A stretch of DNA of 20,775 nucleotides, taken from contig BFEA01000116.1 in NCBI GenBank assembly GCA_003427395.1, positions 246,311-267,085 on the forward strand, in the 5' to 3' direction. Below are positions 8,406 through 15,784 of this stretch, piece after piece; position 1 is the first letter of the stretch; the number at the start of each line of letters is the position of its first letter. The notes beneath the pieces are model-generated. The model saw only the letters and a list, made by a program, of their open reading frames with translations. It did no database searches and was not told where the DNA came from. Both the position numbers and the translations under genes were made by a program. Origin of the DNA: Chara braunii. Taxonomy: Eukaryota; Streptophyta; Charophyceae; Charales; Characeae.

Positions 8406-8437
8406 AAAAAAATAAAAATAAAAATAAAAATAAAAAG
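8406..8437. repeat. (AAAAT)n microsatellite
   Basis: A short AAAAT/AAAAATA run. The following CCTCTGCTCCGAA (8438-8450) recurs as CCTCTGCTGCGAA at 8477-8489, but no retro-insertion boundary is clear. Confidence 0.8.
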
Positions 8438-8444
8438 CCTCTGC

Positions 8445-8911
8445 TCCGAACATTATGAAGGGATGGTCACTGCCAGCCTCTGCTGCGAAAACTGTGACCC
8501 TTTGTCTTGTACTTATCCCTCCCACCCCCTAATTAGTTGCCCAGTATGTCGTCATGGCCTTGCCATGCCAATGATGCCATGCCTAAATAACTGCGAACTC
8601 AGCCTGCTTTCCTGCTGACATGTCAGCAACATGCCATATGTCGTCAATGCTTCCAGGAAGCTGTCATAGAAAGTATGTGTCCCTACTGCGTGCGGTATCC
8701 CCGATGCCATTATCGACGACACCATCTCCTAGCATGTCCCACACGCAATGTTGGGCATACACCTGCTGCAATCACAGTCCCATCTCCTTCATCCTTGCCA
8801 GATGAACGACAGATGCAGCAGACTGAGGAGGAAAATAGACCACCATATGAACCACATACAGAGCGCTGTACTGAAAGGTTATCACCGCCAGGGCGGGCTG
8901 TTGCAGACTAA
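8445..8911 (+). pseudogene. RING-finger protein remnant with a frameshift
   Basis: The frame containing 8538 reads CPVC (C-x2-C), then a Cys-containing linker, and hits TGA at 8616. Another forward frame from 8612 reads LLTCQQHAICRQCF and then MCPYC at 8675-8689. Combining the frames gives C-x2-C, about 24 residues, C-x2-H-x2-C-x2-C, nine residues, C-x2-C, which satisfies the canonical C3HC4 RING spacing (RING domains typically belong to E3 ubiquitin ligases). A single-base shift between about 8590 and 8620 separates the halves. The second frame stays open to 8911 with a Pro/Glu-rich tail. Upstream, a further Cys-rich stretch (CCENCDPLSC) lies in the first frame. Most likely a decayed gene; a sequencing error or intron are alternatives. 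Confidence 0.5.
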
Positions 8912-9080
8912 GTCCTGCAGCAGATAAACACCCTGGCTTTGGATCAATCCCCGTCGGCGTCTGCCCACAGAGAACGAATAAAAACTGGAGAAACCCATGA
9001 AACAGAGAATAAAGCCATCCTCCTGCTGTGTGAGGAAGAAATACTGCACAGAAAATAAACACAAATGTGTGGTCACAGAA
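8912..9080. other. Non-coding spacer
   Basis: No feature recognised between the RING remnant and the composite microsatellite. Confidence 0.4.
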
Positions 9081-9087
9081 ATCTCCC

Positions 9088-9171
9088 CCCCCCCCAGCCC
9101 CCAAACACACACCCACACACCCACACACCCACACACACCCACACACACCCACACACACACGCACACACACA

Positions 9172-9269
<98 letters not shown>

Positions 9270-9278
9270 AAAAAAAAG

Positions 9279-9353
<75 letters not shown>
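9088..9353. repeat. Composite C-run, (CA)n, poly(G), (GA)n microsatellite
   Basis: A short C run (9088-9097) leads into a CA-rich tract with CCCACA variants (about 9101-9171). A G run from 9172 to 9268 follows, broken only by an A at 9205, then nine A, then GA repeats to 9352. From 9172 to 9353 the plus strand is entirely purine. All frames through it on both strands are low-complexity artefacts. Strong potential for G-quadruplex and triplex structure. Confidence 0.95.
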
Positions 9354-9354
<1 letters not shown>

Positions 9355-9728
9355 CCCAAAAGTGTCAGAGTAAGGGGGAAAAGGAAGTGCACTGCTGCCC
9401 AAGATTATTATGCCCAGATCGCTATCCAGGCCCCAGGGTAACGAAAATGCGTGCAACAGGTGAGTAACCAGTGAGAGCAAAATTAGACATAAAGTTTAAT
9501 AAACAAAATAAATAAATTAGAGCAATCGCCGAGTAACCGGTGAGAACCAATTAGACAAATGGAAAGAAAAAAAAAACACAGAGCAACCGGCGAGCAACCT
9601 TTGCGAGCAAAATGAAACAAAACAAAACATTTTTGAATTTTTCTCTGAAAGGGCAACGGGCTTGACCCCCAGAGCCTTGAGAGTTATATCATCATTGAAG
9701 TTTGAACTCACTGGCCGCAGATTGTTCA
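9354..9728. other. Stretch without recognisable gene
   Basis: It holds a loose direct repeat: GAGTAACC.GTGAGA.C near 9462 and 9532, with GCGAGCAACCTTTGCGAGC near 9589, suggesting a degenerate tandem of about 60-70 bp. Nothing else is recognised. Confidence 0.45.
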
Positions 9729-9824
9729 TAATTTTTATTTTATTCAGCTGATGCCATCAGGATTCTAACCCAGGTCTCCACTTAGCCAACAGAGTTCATG
9801 GCTGTACCATTCAGCCAGATGGGC
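9729..9824 (-). mobile_element. tRNA-derived retroposon with A-rich tail
   Basis: Read on the minus strand from 9824: an acceptor-like GCCCATC, an A-box-like TGGCTGAATGG with a perfect D-stem (GCTG/CAGC), and a B-box-like GGTTAGAATCC about 45 bases later. A near-complementary GATGGCA then closes the acceptor, so the overall size is that of a tRNA. The anticodon stem does not pair, so it is not a functional tRNA. An A-rich tail (9744 to 9729) follows. No clear target-site duplication was found. Confidence 0.65.
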
Positions 9825-10008
9825 AGGGTAGAAGAGCACAGGTTTCCTTTTGTGTGTTGCATTGTCCTGTTGTAAAGCGCCAATCTGGCGCCAAGATGCA
9901 CCACAAACTGTCCCAAAGAGCACAGTTCTTTTTTCCTTTCTGGTCCTTCAGGTCCTTCGGGACATCACAGCCACTGAAACTGGAATGGTAGTACAAAGTT
10001 GCAACAAC

Positions 10009-10057
10009 GGGACAAAAAAGTATATATAAAAATGAAAGCTCTGATTTTTTTTGTCCC
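10009..10057. repeat. Inverted repeat with AT-rich loop
   Basis: GGGACAAAAAA (10009-10019) pairs with TTTTTTGTCCC (10047-10057). The loop contains TATATATAAAAA. The GGGAC sequence also resembles the complement of the U6 3' end seen nearby. Function unknown; it could be chance in A/T-rich DNA. Confidence 0.5.
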
Positions 10058-10169
10058 AGTCCCAGCAGTCCGGGTACCATCACGGGCAGTGCCCCGCCGG
10101 GCTGCCCGCTGGATCCGCGGCTGGGCAAACCCTGGTGAACTAGAATGATAGAGGGAAAAAACAAAAAAA

Positions 10170-10224
10170 ATTAGAACGGAGCCTGTCCAAGAATGTGGCA
10201 AGGATAAATTGAGAAATGGTCCCA
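10170..10224 (+). pseudogene. U6 snRNA-like 3' fragment (copy D)
   Basis: ATTAGAACGG and the following bases align with the U6 3' half from ATTAGCATGG onward. The copy is diverged in the middle but ends AAATTGAGAAATGGTCCC, close to plant U6 AAATCGAGAAATGGTCC. The 5' half of U6 is missing and replaced by an A-rich stretch (10156-10170). No pol III promoter elements lie upstream, so it is a relic. Confidence 0.6.
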
Positions 10225-10298
10225 ACTCTTTTGAGGAGAGGGGGGGAAAAGGAACACGGAAGGAAAAACGAAAACGAACGAGTATTAGAAAAATGCGT

Positions 10299-10347
10299 AC
10301 AGAGAGTCCTTTGCGGCATCCATTAACATTGGAACGATACAGATGAA
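10299..10347 (+). pseudogene. U6 snRNA-like 5' fragment (copy C) fused to a tRNA-like unit
   Basis: From 10306 the sequence GTCCTTTGCGGCATCC and the following ATTGGAACGATACAGA match the plant U6 5' end through the ACAGA box. Similarity stops at about 10347. The preceding ACAGAGA (10299-10305) is also present before copy B at 11381. Twelve bases downstream begins the tRNA-like 102-bp unit, so this may be a chimera produced by template switching. No upstream USE or TATA at plant U6 spacing is seen. Confidence 0.7.
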
Positions 10348-10358
10348 ACGGTATTCAT

Positions 10359-10460
10359 CAATTCGTGGTAGCTGAGGTAGATCCCAGGGCTCGATCCCTA
10401 GTTCCCCAACTTACCTGTGTACAATACCTGCGTCAACTCGAAGAGTTGAACCTGCGACCT
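10359..10460 (+). repeat. 102-bp tRNA-like unit, first copy
   Basis: The unit contains an A-box-like TAGCTGAGGTAG and a B-box-like GGCTCGATCCC only about 22 bases apart, shorter than in a tRNA. Its far end on the minus strand reads GGTCGCAGGTTCAACTC, a T-arm-like sequence. The second copy at 10462-10563 is identical. Confidence 0.5.
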
Positions 10461-10461
10461 N

Positions 10462-10563
10462 CAATTCGTGGTAGCTGAGGTAGATCCCAGGGCTCGATCC
10501 CTAGTTCCCCAACTTACCTGTGTACAATACCTGCGTCAACTCGAAGAGTTGAACCTGCGACCT
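10462..10563 (+). repeat. 102-bp unit, second identical copy between ambiguous bases
   Basis: Identical along 102 bases to 10359-10460 as far as I can compare by eye. An N sits exactly at the junction (10461) and others follow at 10564 and 10567. This placement suggests the duplication was introduced or left unresolved by assembly gap filling. Confidence 0.85.
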
Positions 10564-10669
10564 NTANAACCGCCAGTGGTAGGTAGGTCTGTCGTAGGTC
10601 TATAGGTAGCCAGGATTCGATCCGTAGACCTATAGACTAGAAGGCTAGCTGCAGTCCTTCTAGAAGGTT

Positions 10670-10772
10670 GGCAAGTGGTCAAGTGGTGCAGGCAAGTGGT
10701 CAAGTGGTGCAGGCAAGTGGTCAAGTGGTGCAGGCAAGTGGTCAAGTGGTGCAGGCAAGTGGGCAAGTGGTG
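10670..10772 (+). repeat. Minisatellite, five copies of a 21-bp unit
   Basis: Four identical 21-bp units (10670-10753) and one variant (10754-10772), each made of two CAAGTGGT half-repeats. Its minus-strand frames (Cys-Leu-His-His or Leu-Pro-Ala-Pro repeats) are artefacts of the repeat. Confidence 0.9.
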
Positions 10773-10905
10773 TGACTAAAGCAAGCCCATGTCTAGAAAG
10801 TACCAGTCCGGTCCAGCAAGTACCACGGGGGGAACTGTGTGCACCATGGGCCAGGGACACAAGGCAGACCAATGCAGCACAGAAGTATAAATCAAGAGGC
10901 TGCGT

Positions 10906-10927
10906 CCATTCATTCATTCATTCATTC
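10906..10927. repeat. (CATT)n microsatellite
   Basis: Five to six CATT units. Confidence 0.85.
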
Positions 10928-10929
10928 CT

Positions 10930-11283
10930 GCGGATGCCATGCGGAAGCGCTGCCTAGCAGCTTGTGCGAGGAGGTCTGCAGAGTGCCCGAAGACGAAGTG
11001 GGCAGAGGAGTAGAGTGCAGCGATAGGTAGTGGCAGCTAGCGCTGCCATAGCTGTAGCCTAGCATGTGTGTGTGTGAANTGTGATACTGAGTGTTGCGTG
11101 TGGGACATCCAGGGTGATCCAGAGTGCGAACAGTGAGTTCTGTGGGCGCTCAGTCGCCATAGCCAGTTTGAAGAGAACTCTTATGTGGATACGATATCTT
11201 GAGTACTGAGTGGGCGCCTGTCGCCAATTTGCTGTTTCGCTGTTTGCATACATGACAAGTTGAATAATCGTAAGTGTGATTGC
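10930..11283. other. Stretch without recognisable gene
   Basis: A short TG run with an ambiguous base (11064-11079). A weak direct repeat, GGGCGCTCAGTCGCCA (11144-11159) versus GGGCGCCTGTCGCCA (11211-11225), lies upstream of U6 copy A. No gene signal. Confidence 0.45.
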
Positions 11284-11376
11284 ACAGAGAAAGAGAAGAT
11301 TAGCATGGCCCCTCCCTGCGCTTTCAAGGACGACACACATAAATCGAGAAATGGTTAAAAAAAAAAAAAAAAAAAA
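11284..11376 (+). pseudogene. U6 snRNA-like 3' two-thirds with poly(A) tail (copy A)
   Basis: From ACAGAGA at 11284 the copy follows U6: GAAGATTAGCATGGCCCCT, then CTGCGC with small insertions, AAGGACGACACACATAAATC and GAGAAATGG, ending GGTT at 11356. A 20-base A tail (11357-11376) follows directly. Missing 5' third plus poly(A) marks a retropseudogene. U6 is the catalytic spliceosomal snRNA; this copy lacks its 5' stem-loop and has insertions in the intramolecular stem-loop region, so it should be inactive. Confidence 0.85.
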
Positions 11377-11380
11377 GCTT

Positions 11381-11499
11381 ACAGAGAGTCCTTTGCGACA
11401 TCCGTTAAAATTGGAACGATACAGAGAATGAAGATTAGCAAAACGGCCCCTGCGCAAGGATGACACACGTAAATTGGGAAATTGACAAATTGTCCCAAA
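11381..11499 (+). pseudogene. Nearly full-length U6 snRNA-like copy (copy B)
   Basis: GTCCTTTGCGACATCCG starts at 11388 and is followed by TTAAAATTGGAACGATACAG, the ACAGAGA box and AAGATTAGCA. GGCCCCTGCGCAAGGATGAC and AAATTGGGAAATTG come next, then GTCCC at 11492-11496 and an A run. Small insertions (ATG after ACAGAGA; AAAAC in place of TG before GGCCCC; about seven bases near the 3' end) disrupt conserved positions. It follows the poly(A) of copy A by only four bases and has the same ACAGAGA leader as copy C. The 5' segment is the plant type. No plant U6 USE or TATA is seen upstream. Confidence 0.85.
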
Positions 11500-11513
11500 A
11501 AAAAGAATAACAA

Positions 11514-11690
11514 AGAAAGACGAAGGACGTTCGAGGAAGTTATTCACAAATATAAATTTTCAAATTGGCATCAATTGAGAAACGGACCCAAAAAAAGAGG
11601 GACAAAAAAAGCAAAAAAAAAAAGACGAAGAAATTTCAAGAAATTTCAAGAAAGTTATTTACAGAAAGAAATATCAAATTGGAGTATCTG
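11514..11690 (+). repeat. Degenerate tandem including a U6 3'-end relic (copy E)
   Basis: Two related blocks start AAAGACGAAG at about 11515 and 11622, each followed by a TTC.AG and AGTTATT.ACA pattern. The first contains AATTGAGAAACGGACCC (11572-11588) and an A run, which matches the U6 3' end. This suggests a U6 tail plus A-rich spacer repeating as a unit, similar to the spacing between copies D and C. Confidence 0.5.
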
Positions 11691-11814
11691 TATGCAGGAA
11701 GAGGACGCCGGTCACGGGCAGGGTGGCAGGGTACTCTTGTTTATCATATCATTGAAATAATCATTCATATAATTGTAGCTTATCTCAAGGGAATCAGTCT
11801 GTTGCACTCAGTGC

Positions 11815-12094
11815 GGATGTAACTTACCTCATCAGGAAGAGGACTCCACTTCGCATTGCACATCCGCATAGAACGGCTACTTATGGATGTCCACTGACAG
11901 CTGATAGCAGCACAACTGAAGCTTCTGAGTATACCCATATTCATAGGATTCATAGGACTAAGTACTCCGTTTCGGTCAGTAGAAATGTGACTGAATTCAT
12001 CCACACACATAGACCTCCACTTAGCCTTTCACATAGTACAAGTTGTACGACTTATGGATCTGCACTTACCAACTGATAACGCACGTGAAGCTTG
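11815..12094. repeat. Diverged repeats with ACTTATGGAT core
   Basis: ACTTATGGAT recurs at 11879, 12051 and 12222. It is usually followed by a CCACT or GCACTTACC-like segment and ACTGATA/ACTGACAGCTGATA. The last lies inside the minisatellite region. It looks like an old local amplification. Confidence 0.5.
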
Positions 12095-12268
12095 TGAAGC
12101 TCTTGCCCTTCGCCACGAAGCTCTTGCCCTTCGCCACAACGCTCTTGCCCTTCGCCACGAAGCTCTTCCCTTCGCCACGAAGCTCTTCCCTTCGCCACGA
12201 AGCTCTTGCCCTTCGACAACTTATGGATCGCCACTTGCCAACTTACGAAGCTCTTGCCCTTGGCCACA
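12095..12268 (+). repeat. Minisatellite with 21- and 20-bp units
   Basis: Units of GAAGCTCTTGCCCTTCGCCA plus one base occur three times at 21 bp, twice at 20 bp (one G lost) and again at 21 bp to about 12220. An isolated unit lies near 12247-12267 after an ACTTATGGAT block. In one frame the 21-bp units read a heptapeptide (EALALRH), but the 20-bp units break the frame, so coding is unlikely. Confidence 0.85.
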
Positions 12269-12269
12269 T

Positions 12270-12770
12270 ACTTTGAGATATTACCTCTTAGGATTGAAAT
12301 GCGAGATGATGCATCGCGAATCCCTCCTACACGTAGAACAATCCAAGCTTGATTTACGCCACATACGTAAGAGAACTCCCACACAGTAGGAAATTAGAGT
12401 AATACACAATCATTATGAAAGCACATTACATGGGCTGGCTTAATTAAGGAAAGCACTCCACTCGCTAGACCCTAATTATTAATTAAGCCCTCCACCCTCC
12501 TGCTCCTATTCTGTCCTCCCCTCCTCTCCTCCCTCCTGGCCACCTTTCCCACTCGTTAAGGGCTTAATGAGGCCCCCTAATTAAGGTGCAAACTCTACTT
12601 TCCGCTGGGTACACCCTTAATAGTGACCGACAGCAAAGGCGGCTTCAAGCTTCTGCCAGGTCAATTTCCCAATGAAGGACAATAAACGACAAAAGCGTGT
12701 CCACAAACTGTTCAAAAAAAAAAAAATCTGCAATCTTCGAAAAAAAAAACAAAGAAGAGAAAACTTAGAA
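12270..12770. other. Stretch without recognisable gene; TTAATTAA inverted pair
   Basis: GGCTTAATTAA (12437-12447) and TTAATTAAGCC (12479-12489) form an 11-bp inverted repeat around a 31-base spacer. Related CCTAATTAAGG occurs near 12575. The segment 12490-12560 is pyrimidine-rich. No gene seen. Confidence 0.5.
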
Positions 12771-12771
12771 A

Positions 12772-12773
12772 AC

Positions 12774-12833
<60 letters not shown>

Positions 12834-12834
12834 C
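12772..12834. repeat. (AAC)n microsatellite
   Basis: About 21 AAC/CAA units. The poly-Cys, poly-Leu and related minus-strand frames are artefacts. Confidence 0.95.
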
Positions 12835-13690
12835 GGCGATGACAACAACAACAAATGGACGTATCCTGACGATCGACGATACACCGTCCGGCTTTTCTGA
12901 CTCTTGAAAGGATGAGAGAAAAGCAGCACAGCGTCATCATTGACGTTATTATACACTTTGGAGGCGTAGGTCTTCCTCACTTGTAATGATAATCAGTCAC
13001 GCGTGTGCTCAGCAGTATTCTGCTGTTCGGCTATTCGGCTATTCGGCTAAGACCAAAGTATGCCATGGCACTTGGGATTTGCAAATCGGGGAAACAAGAT
13101 CGCGTGTAACACGGCAAATTTTCAAATGCCAAATATTACAAAAAGAAGAAGCTTCGAAAGAGCCATAGGAGCGGGAAAAATCTGCAAAATCAACAATGAT
13201 TCCCTATGAATACATTGATTGCTAAAAGCCTAAAAGAAAGGGCAGCAAACAACTTTTCCTCTGGGTCTCCAGTACGCCGCCCCGCATGCTGGAGACGAGG
13301 CCAGTTCTGCCGCGCTCGCAATAACTAATTTTAATGTAATTTATGGGCAAAAAGCTGTCAAAAAACTAATCTTAGTTTCTGAGAGAGACATGTTCCACAA
13401 GAGACACACACATTGTGTGCGATCGACTGATGCAACTGAATATGATAATAGAGGCAAAAGCGCAAACAACTGGGAAAAAATGCAGCAAAACCAGTCCCTT
13501 CCCCCCCCCTCCCTCACTGTGGACGGACACAGTTGAGGGGAGAGCCGGAAAGGAAGAGAGGCAGAGATTCAGAGAAAACAGGCCTGGAAGAAAAACTTGT
13601 GAAGCCAGTTGCCTCACTTGAGAAACTCTTAACTCACTCAGTAAAGACGATGAAAGAGAGGAGAAAGCTGGATCTTCCTTCTCGTGAAAG
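12835..13690. other. Stretch without recognisable gene
   Basis: A three-fold TTCGGCTA repeat lies at 13026-13049. Short frames at 13372-13718 on both strands overlap each other in different frames and carry no recognised domain. Nothing else found. Confidence 0.5.
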
Positions 13691-13693
13691 GAA

Positions 13694-14128
13694 TTGGACA
13701 GTTGCTGTCGGAGCATAATCAGAAGCAGGCGAGACTGCTGTTTGATGTCTGACCGAAGTATCTTGGGGTTCGAAGAGACAGAAGAAATTGAGTCTCTGCT
13801 ACGATCCGCCGCTCAAGTCCATGTTAACCGCCATCTGTCATTGACACCTTTTTCTTTTAGCTGTGATCGTGCCTCAGACAAGCGGAGCTCATCAAGCTGG
13901 CATTATGCTTCAGCCTCTCGGACGAGTGGAGCTCATCAATCTCGATTCATGTTTTCGAAGAGTGGAGGCGCTCTGCCAATCTGTTTCAGACTCAAGTCAA
14001 CTACCACATTCCCTGATAACTCTCTGAAGTTTCGGCGAACTCTTCAGCACTGCGAATGCAAGTTTGAAGAGAAACTCTGTGATATCTTTCCAAGGCTCGA
14101 CTCTTGTGTAAATTTGACGGCGGTTTGA
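13694..14128 (+). CDS. Hypothetical 144-aa open frame of unknown nature
   Basis: ATG at 13694 to TGA at 14126-14128. The product is Ser- and Arg-rich without low-complexity runs from microsatellites, and has several Cys residues (for example HCECKFEEKLC near residues 118-128). No signal peptide, membrane helix or known domain is evident. A 25-27 bp duplicated segment (GCCTC...GGAGCTCATCAA at 13871 and 13913) lies inside. It has no supporting promoter or splice context. It is among the longer non-repetitive frames in the window, but a frame of this length is expected by chance in several places here. Confidence 0.15.
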   Translation: MDSCCRSIIRSRRDCCLMSDRSILGFEETEEIESLLRSAAQVHVNRHLSLTPFSFSCDRASDKRSSSSWHYASASRTSGAHQSRFMFSKSGGALPICFRLKSTTTFPDNSLKFRRTLQHCECKFEEKLCDIFPRLDSCVNLTAV

Positions 14129-14548
14129 TGGGTGCGGAATCTGCGGGTACGATTTGCGTCATTTTTACTTTCATCTCGATTGTTGAAGCTTTCAATTAAA
14201 AACCTGATCCGCAACCTGAAAACGCCATCAGCGTTCAGACCCTCGCCTCTTCGGATCATTAGCCCTTCCTTTGTACATTGATCTCCTCCTCCCTCTTCTC
14301 CCCCCTTCTTCTCCCCTTCCTTCCCCTCCCCTTTCCCCCCACCCACCCCCACCACTCGGTCTCCTGATCACCCTCACTTCCCACTCTTTGTTTCTTTTTG
14401 GCCTCATTCCCTTCACACACATCACTTCTTGTACTCATCTTTTCTTCACTACAACATCCACGCAGTGTCCCAGGAGTTCCACCTCCACCTCCCAACAGAG
14501 ATCTCCATACATCTGTGTTCCAGGAGCTCCACCACCCGCCATCGTTCT

Positions 14549-14551
<3 letters not shown>
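14129..14551. other. Stretch with pyrimidine-rich tract, no clear gene
   Basis: 14276-14350 is almost pure C/T, so long frames on both strands here (Pro/Ser/Leu or Gly/Glu-rich) reflect composition. CCAGGAGTTCCACC (14470-14483) and CCAGGAGCTCCACC (14520-14533) form a diverged direct repeat at 50-bp spacing. Confidence 0.5.

Positions 14552-14632
<81 letters not shown>
14552..14632. repeat. (CT)n then (GC)n microsatellite at the left boundary of duplication copy 1
   Basis: 69 bases of CT repeat (14552-14620) run into GCGCGCGCGCGC (14621-14632). The same arrangement occurs at 18739-18831 with an 81-base CT tract. Sequence to the left differs between the copies, so the duplication boundary lies inside the CT tract. 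Confidence 0.95.
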
Positions 14633-15115
14633 CTGAGTAACACCACAGAAGATTACGTAGTGTCCTTCTCTGCAAAAACGTAAAAGAACGTTGAAAAAGA
14701 AGGCCGTCTTCTACCCTGCAATCTTCACGCTCTCTCTTGCTCTCACCATGGAGAAGATTCAAAAAAGAAGGATGACGTCGACGTTGGTAAAACACCTCGT
14801 GCACGACTTGCGAGTCTTGCGACTGAACCCCTCGCTGTCAGGGCCATGCAGCAAGCATGGCATCAAAAGATTCAAAAGTTCAAAACCAAAGCCACATGAC
14901 GATTTCAACCAAACTCTAACTGAGAACCAGTGATTGATGTGAATGGAAATATAACGTCAAATAACCTTTTGTGTATTTCCTATACATGGTATTGACCTTA
15001 TCTTCATTACCGTGGTAAATAGTAAATACACTAATTGTCTTCATGATAGATTGAACATTGAAGTAAAGTTAAGTTCACCCAAAAATGGGGTTCAGTTTCC
15101 AAGAAGGGAGCATTA
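14633..15115. other. Duplicated unit, 5' part, no confident gene
   Basis: An 80-codon frame (14691-14933) encodes a basic peptide including EKIQKRRMTSTLVKHLVHDL, rich in Lys, Arg and Leu, ending in a hydrophilic tail. It has no recognised domain and is duplicated exactly at 18890-19132. The exact duplication gives no information on selection. The rest is AT-rich (14940-15070). Confidence 0.3.
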
Positions 15116-15186
15116 CGGCAGACAATGGCATGCTGCCGTTATCGGATTCTAAGCTTATTCGGCAGACAATGGCATGCTGCCGTTAT
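15116..15186. repeat. Two copies of a 27-bp hairpin-forming repeat
   Basis: CGGCAGACAATGGCATGCTG and the following CCGTTAT occur at 15116-15142 and exactly at 15160-15186. Within each, CGGCAG pairs with CTGCCG around an 11-base loop. The preceding base makes the first stem one pair longer. The pair recurs at 19315-19385. Could be a transposon end or a small structured site; no gene association. Confidence 0.8.
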
Positions 15187-15214
15187 TGGCCGGAAAGCGA
15201 TTAAGGAATCTGAT

Positions 15215-15770
15215 AATGATACGTCGGCGCAAAATAAATTCTAAGCAAAGAGAGAGATCGAGAGAGGAAAGGAACCAATCGGATTTGATCGGACGGCCAG
15301 AACTTATGGAGATTACCAAAGGGCCTAGCTCAGTTAGTACACCCCTGAAGTGTTGAAATACGGACCCAAATTCGCATCCAGAAGCAATAAGGAGATGAAC
15401 AGAAGAGTGACTCTGGGGCTGGTCAGTTTGACGATGATGATATATCAAGGCCATCGGCGCATCGCACTTTTGCAAAAAGAAAAAGAACTTATGGAGATTA
15501 GGTTGAGTGAGCAACAGATCTGATGATGATGATGATGATATGTCCTTGCTCAAGCTTTGTGTTTGTTGCCACCGGCATTCGGCAGATCTTCGACATGTGT
15601 TGTGAGGCGAGATGACGTTTGCCGGATTGTCCTCCTGTCCTCTCTCTGTCGTTTGCAGGACCCTTCCTCTGGGAGAAGAGCCTCTTGAGTCTTGAGTCGT
15701 CACAAGAGATTTTTATGCTCCCCTTGCCCTCCTCTTTGCTGCCATCTTAATATTTATTGTTTGAAATGTG
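15215..15770 (+). repeat. Internal paralogous segment 1 (contains the SINE)
   Basis: Aligns with 15785-16120 once the SINE at 15316-15484 is removed. Shared blocks include TATGGAGATTAGG, GTGCTCAAGCTT or TTGCTCAAGCTT, a pyrimidine tract ending TGCAGGACC, and CTCTTTGCTGCCATCTT. The coding-like start in segment 2 (ATG) is TTG here and the frame is shifted, so this copy would be a decayed version. It also occurs at 19414-19969. Confidence 0.7.
15300..15500 (+). mobile_element. tRNA-derived SINE with perfect 16-bp target-site duplications
   Basis: GAACTTATGGAGATTA is present at 15300-15315 and exactly at 15485-15500. The 169-bp body begins CCAAA and then GGGCCTAGCTCAGTTAGTAC, a tRNA head with a consensus-like A box (TAGCTCAGTTAG). 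B-box-like AATTCGCATCC follows about 45 bases later, at 15370-15380. The body ends in an A-rich tail (GCAAAAAGAAAAA). This is the standard SINE layout: pol III promoter head, unrelated body, A tail. The paralogous site near 15860-15877 lacks the insert. An identical copy is at 19499-19699 through the large duplication. Confidence 0.85.
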
Positions 15771-15784
15771 ATAAGGGAATCGAA

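Noticed and set aside
8772-9480. Frames of 94-206 codons with poly-Gly, poly-Pro and poly-Leu-Ser
   Set aside because: Produced by the (CA)n-(G)n-(GA)n composite repeat; no domain outside the repeat.
10660-10917. CRISPR-like array
   Set aside because: The 21-bp units are directly contiguous with no unique spacers; it is a minisatellite in a eukaryotic context.
12054-12389. Heptapeptide-repeat protein from the 21-bp minisatellite
   Set aside because: Units of 20 bp break the frame, so no consistent repeat protein is encoded.
12617-12980. Poly-Cys and poly-Leu minus-strand frames
   Set aside because: Translations of the (AAC)n repeat.
14259-14804. 181-codon minus-strand frame
   Set aside because: Made of the pyrimidine-rich tract and the (CT)n/(GC)n tract.
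15155-15703. 182-codon minus-strand frame, the second longest in the window, duplicated at 19354-19902
   Set aside because: It runs antisense through the SINE and its target-site duplications, and its Ser run comes from a GATGAT repeat, so it is composite and unlikely to be a gene.
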